From Coriaria nepalensis (taxonomy: Eukaryota > Streptophyta > Magnoliopsida > Cucurbitales > Coriariaceae): DNA of 64,000 nt. A program made the position numbers and the translations under genes. Shown piece after piece: positions 62,201-64,000 of the stretch; position 1 is the first letter of the stretch; each line of letters starts with the position of its first letter. The notes below the pieces were generated by a model. It did no database searches. It saw only the letters and a program-made list of their open reading frames with translations, and was not told where the DNA came from. The stretch lies in NCBI GenBank assembly GCA_027186245.1, contig CP114483.1:29766642-29830641 (forward strand), in the 5' to 3' direction.

Positions 62201-64000
62201 TGGTGGGTTGTGCATGAAGCAGCTAGATACTGTATAGCAATGCGTCTTCGAACTAGTCTTGGTGGGCCAACACAAACTTTTGCTGCACTAGAGCGAATGC
62301 TTTTAGACACTGCACACATGCTACAGCTTGATAGTGAGCAAAATGATGGAAACATAACTATTATAGGGTCTTCTGGGGCCCATTTGCTGCCAATGAGGTT
62401 GTTATTGGATTTTGTTGAGGCCCTTAAGAAAAATGTGTACAATGCATATGAAGGGTCTGCTGTTTTATCACCTGCTACTCGCCAAAGTTCCCTATTTTTC
62501 CGTGCAAACAAGAAAGTATGTGAGGAGTGGTTTTCTCGTATATGTGAGCCAATGATGAGTGCTGGCTTGGCACTACAATGTCAAGACTCTACAATTCAAT
62601 ACTGCACTCTACAATTGCAAGAACTCAGTAATCTTGTTGCTTCTACGGTAAAGGACAAGTCTCGGGTACAGGTAGGTGAGAGTCTCCACAATATTAGGGG
62701 TAAGTTTTCCGGAGATATCTCAAGGATTATAAGGCATATGGCATTGGCACTTTGTAAGAATCATGAACCAGAAGCTCTGGTTGGCCTCCAAAAATGGGTT
62801 TCAGTGACCTTCCCTTCCTTGGTTCTAGAGGACAATCAATCTCTCGGTACCAATGGAATTTTGGGACCCTTTTCATGGATTACAGGGCTAGTATATCAGG
62901 CACAAGGTAAATATGAAAAAGCAGCTTCTCAATTTGCCCATTTATTGGAGACTGAGGAGTCACTTAGCTCTATGGGTTCTGATGGAGTACAGTTTGCAAT
63001 AGCACGCATTATTGAGAGTTATACTGCTGTGTCTGATTGGAAGTCTCTTGAATCATGGTTAATAGAGTTGCAAACGCTACGTGCAAAGCATGCGGGGAAA
63101 ATTTATTCTGGGGCTCTAACTACAGCGGGAAATGAAATAAATGCAATTCATGCCTTGGCACACTTTGATGATGGTGATTACAGGTCATCATGGGCATGTC
63201 TTGACTTGACACCAAAGAGTAGCAGCGAACTAACCTTAAATCCCAAGATGGCTTTGCAAAGAAGTGAGCAGATGCTTTTACGGGCTATGGTGTTCCAAAA
63301 TGAGGAAAGCATAGAAAAAGTCACCCAGGAAGTGCAGAAGGCTAGGTCAATGTTGGAGGAAACATTGTCTATTTTGCCATTTGATGGGTTAGAAGAAGCA
63401 GCAGCATTTGCCACACAATTACACTGCATATTTGCATTTGAAGAAGGTCACAAGCTAATAGATAGCCAAGATAAATCCAAAGTACTTGAGTCAGTTTTGA
63501 GCTCTTATATCCAATCGATGCAGTCTCCTCTAAGCAGAGTTCGTCAAGATTGCAACGCATGGCTAAAAGTTCTCCGGGTGTATCAAACTGTCTACCCAAC
63601 TTCTCCTGTAACTCTCAACCTTTGTATGAATTTATTAAGTTTGGCCCGCAAGCAGGGAAATTTAAGGTTGGCAAACCGGCTCAGTAATCATCTTAGAGAT
63701 CAAATACTGAGTTCCTCTGATGAGAGGCATAGTAAATTCCTCATGTTGAATTTGCAGTATGAAGGCATCCTACTAATGCATGCTGAAAACAAATTTGAAG
63801 ATGCTTTCACAAATCTTTGGTCATTCGTGCGTCCTTGGATGGTGGTTCCTTCAGCTTCTTCTGAATCAGACACTAACCATGGTATTCTAAAAGTGAAGGC
63901 TTTCTTGAAACTCTCGGATTGGTTGAAACAGGATTATGAAGATTTGAGTTTAGATACTGTTGTTCTCAGGATGCTAGAAGATTTTGATGTGGCCAGCAGA
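59234..64000 (+). CDS. SMG1: SMG1-type PI3K-like kinase, N-terminal part (cut by window edge)
   Basis: SMG1 phosphorylates UPF1 in nonsense-mediated mRNA decay. It is kept in most plants, although Arabidopsis thaliana lacks it. Exon 1 is 59234-59511 and exon 2 starts at 59872 (GACAA|GTAATC to CTCAG|ATCATG, phase 2). The frame then stays open for 4129 bases to the window edge, so 1469 codons are present and the gene continues. The start MMQGLHHQQQQLAALLTVAL is followed by a Thr/Ser-rich linker, then LHRAIIFPPNSLLVTHSA, typical of plant SMG1. The visible part is the helical HEAT/armadillo region, for example VRQSAAIAYGALSAVVCS and WALPLLSRVNAGDGTSELAL. The kinase and FATC domains lie outside. 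No stop or frameshift was seen. The long exon escapes short-frame lists because it has no stop in the window. Confidence 0.93.

Noticed and set aside
59905..63599. Many short frames on both strands between 59.9 and 63.6 kb
   Set aside because: All are shadows of the continuous SMG1 exon 2, which has no stop up to the window edge.

Overview
The window is nuclear DNA of a flowering plant, almost certainly a eudicot. It has AT-rich intergenic DNA, intron-split genes with GT/AG borders, plastid-targeted proteins, Ty1/copia, Mutator-like and hAT relics, and plant-only families (VRN1-like B3 factors, MEE14/CBP1, PetM). I cannot name the species.

Nine host loci are recognisable. Left to right: a two-KH-domain RNA-binding protein (4980-8074, -); N-acetyl-gamma-glutamyl-phosphate reductase of arginine synthesis (9666-12844, -, 13 coding exons); a CCG-binding protein 1/MEE14 homologue (17407-18595, -); a tandem pair of VRN1/REM-type double-B3 genes (25224-28430 and 40323-42566, both +); a PetM-like gene of the cytochrome b6f complex broken by two compensating one-base shifts (43865-44257, +); a DUF716/TMEM45-like membrane protein (44846-45643, -); DPH3, the CSL zinc protein of diphthamide synthesis (47986-48246, -); and the first 1469 codons of the NMD kinase SMG1 (59234 to the window edge, +). 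The SMG1 second exon is over 4.1 kb long and still open at the edge. Exon maps were built by hand from frame, splice sites and family knowledge; in each complete multi-exon gene the exon lengths sum to a whole number of codons.

Most of the rest is transposon debris: an inverted-repeat region (about 490-1810), a hAT transposase tail and a copia RT relic (13.8-15.35 kb), a copia gag relic with a primer-binding site (20.5-21.25 kb), a 443-bp hAT MITE with its target duplication (22.3-22.7 kb), a copia element with both LTR remnants and a ~1.9-kb internal insertion (29.7-34.5 kb), Mutator-like and DUF1985 relics (35-39 kb), a MITE (46.1-46.5 kb), a copia relic between 34-bp direct repeats (49.3-52.4 kb), and a 5.4-kb fold-back element (52.8-58.2 kb). 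The fold-back element carries a nested ~1-kb Pack-MULE-like element containing pieces of an SMXL (strigolactone/karrikin-type) gene.

The best leads are the SMXL-capturing element nested in the fold-back element, the doubly frameshifted petM, the locus-specific inverted word arrays in the Mutator-like regions, an intronic hairpin in the second B3 gene, and the 34-bp repeats around the copia relic. The host genes are unrelated housekeeping and regulatory loci and do not form a pathway.
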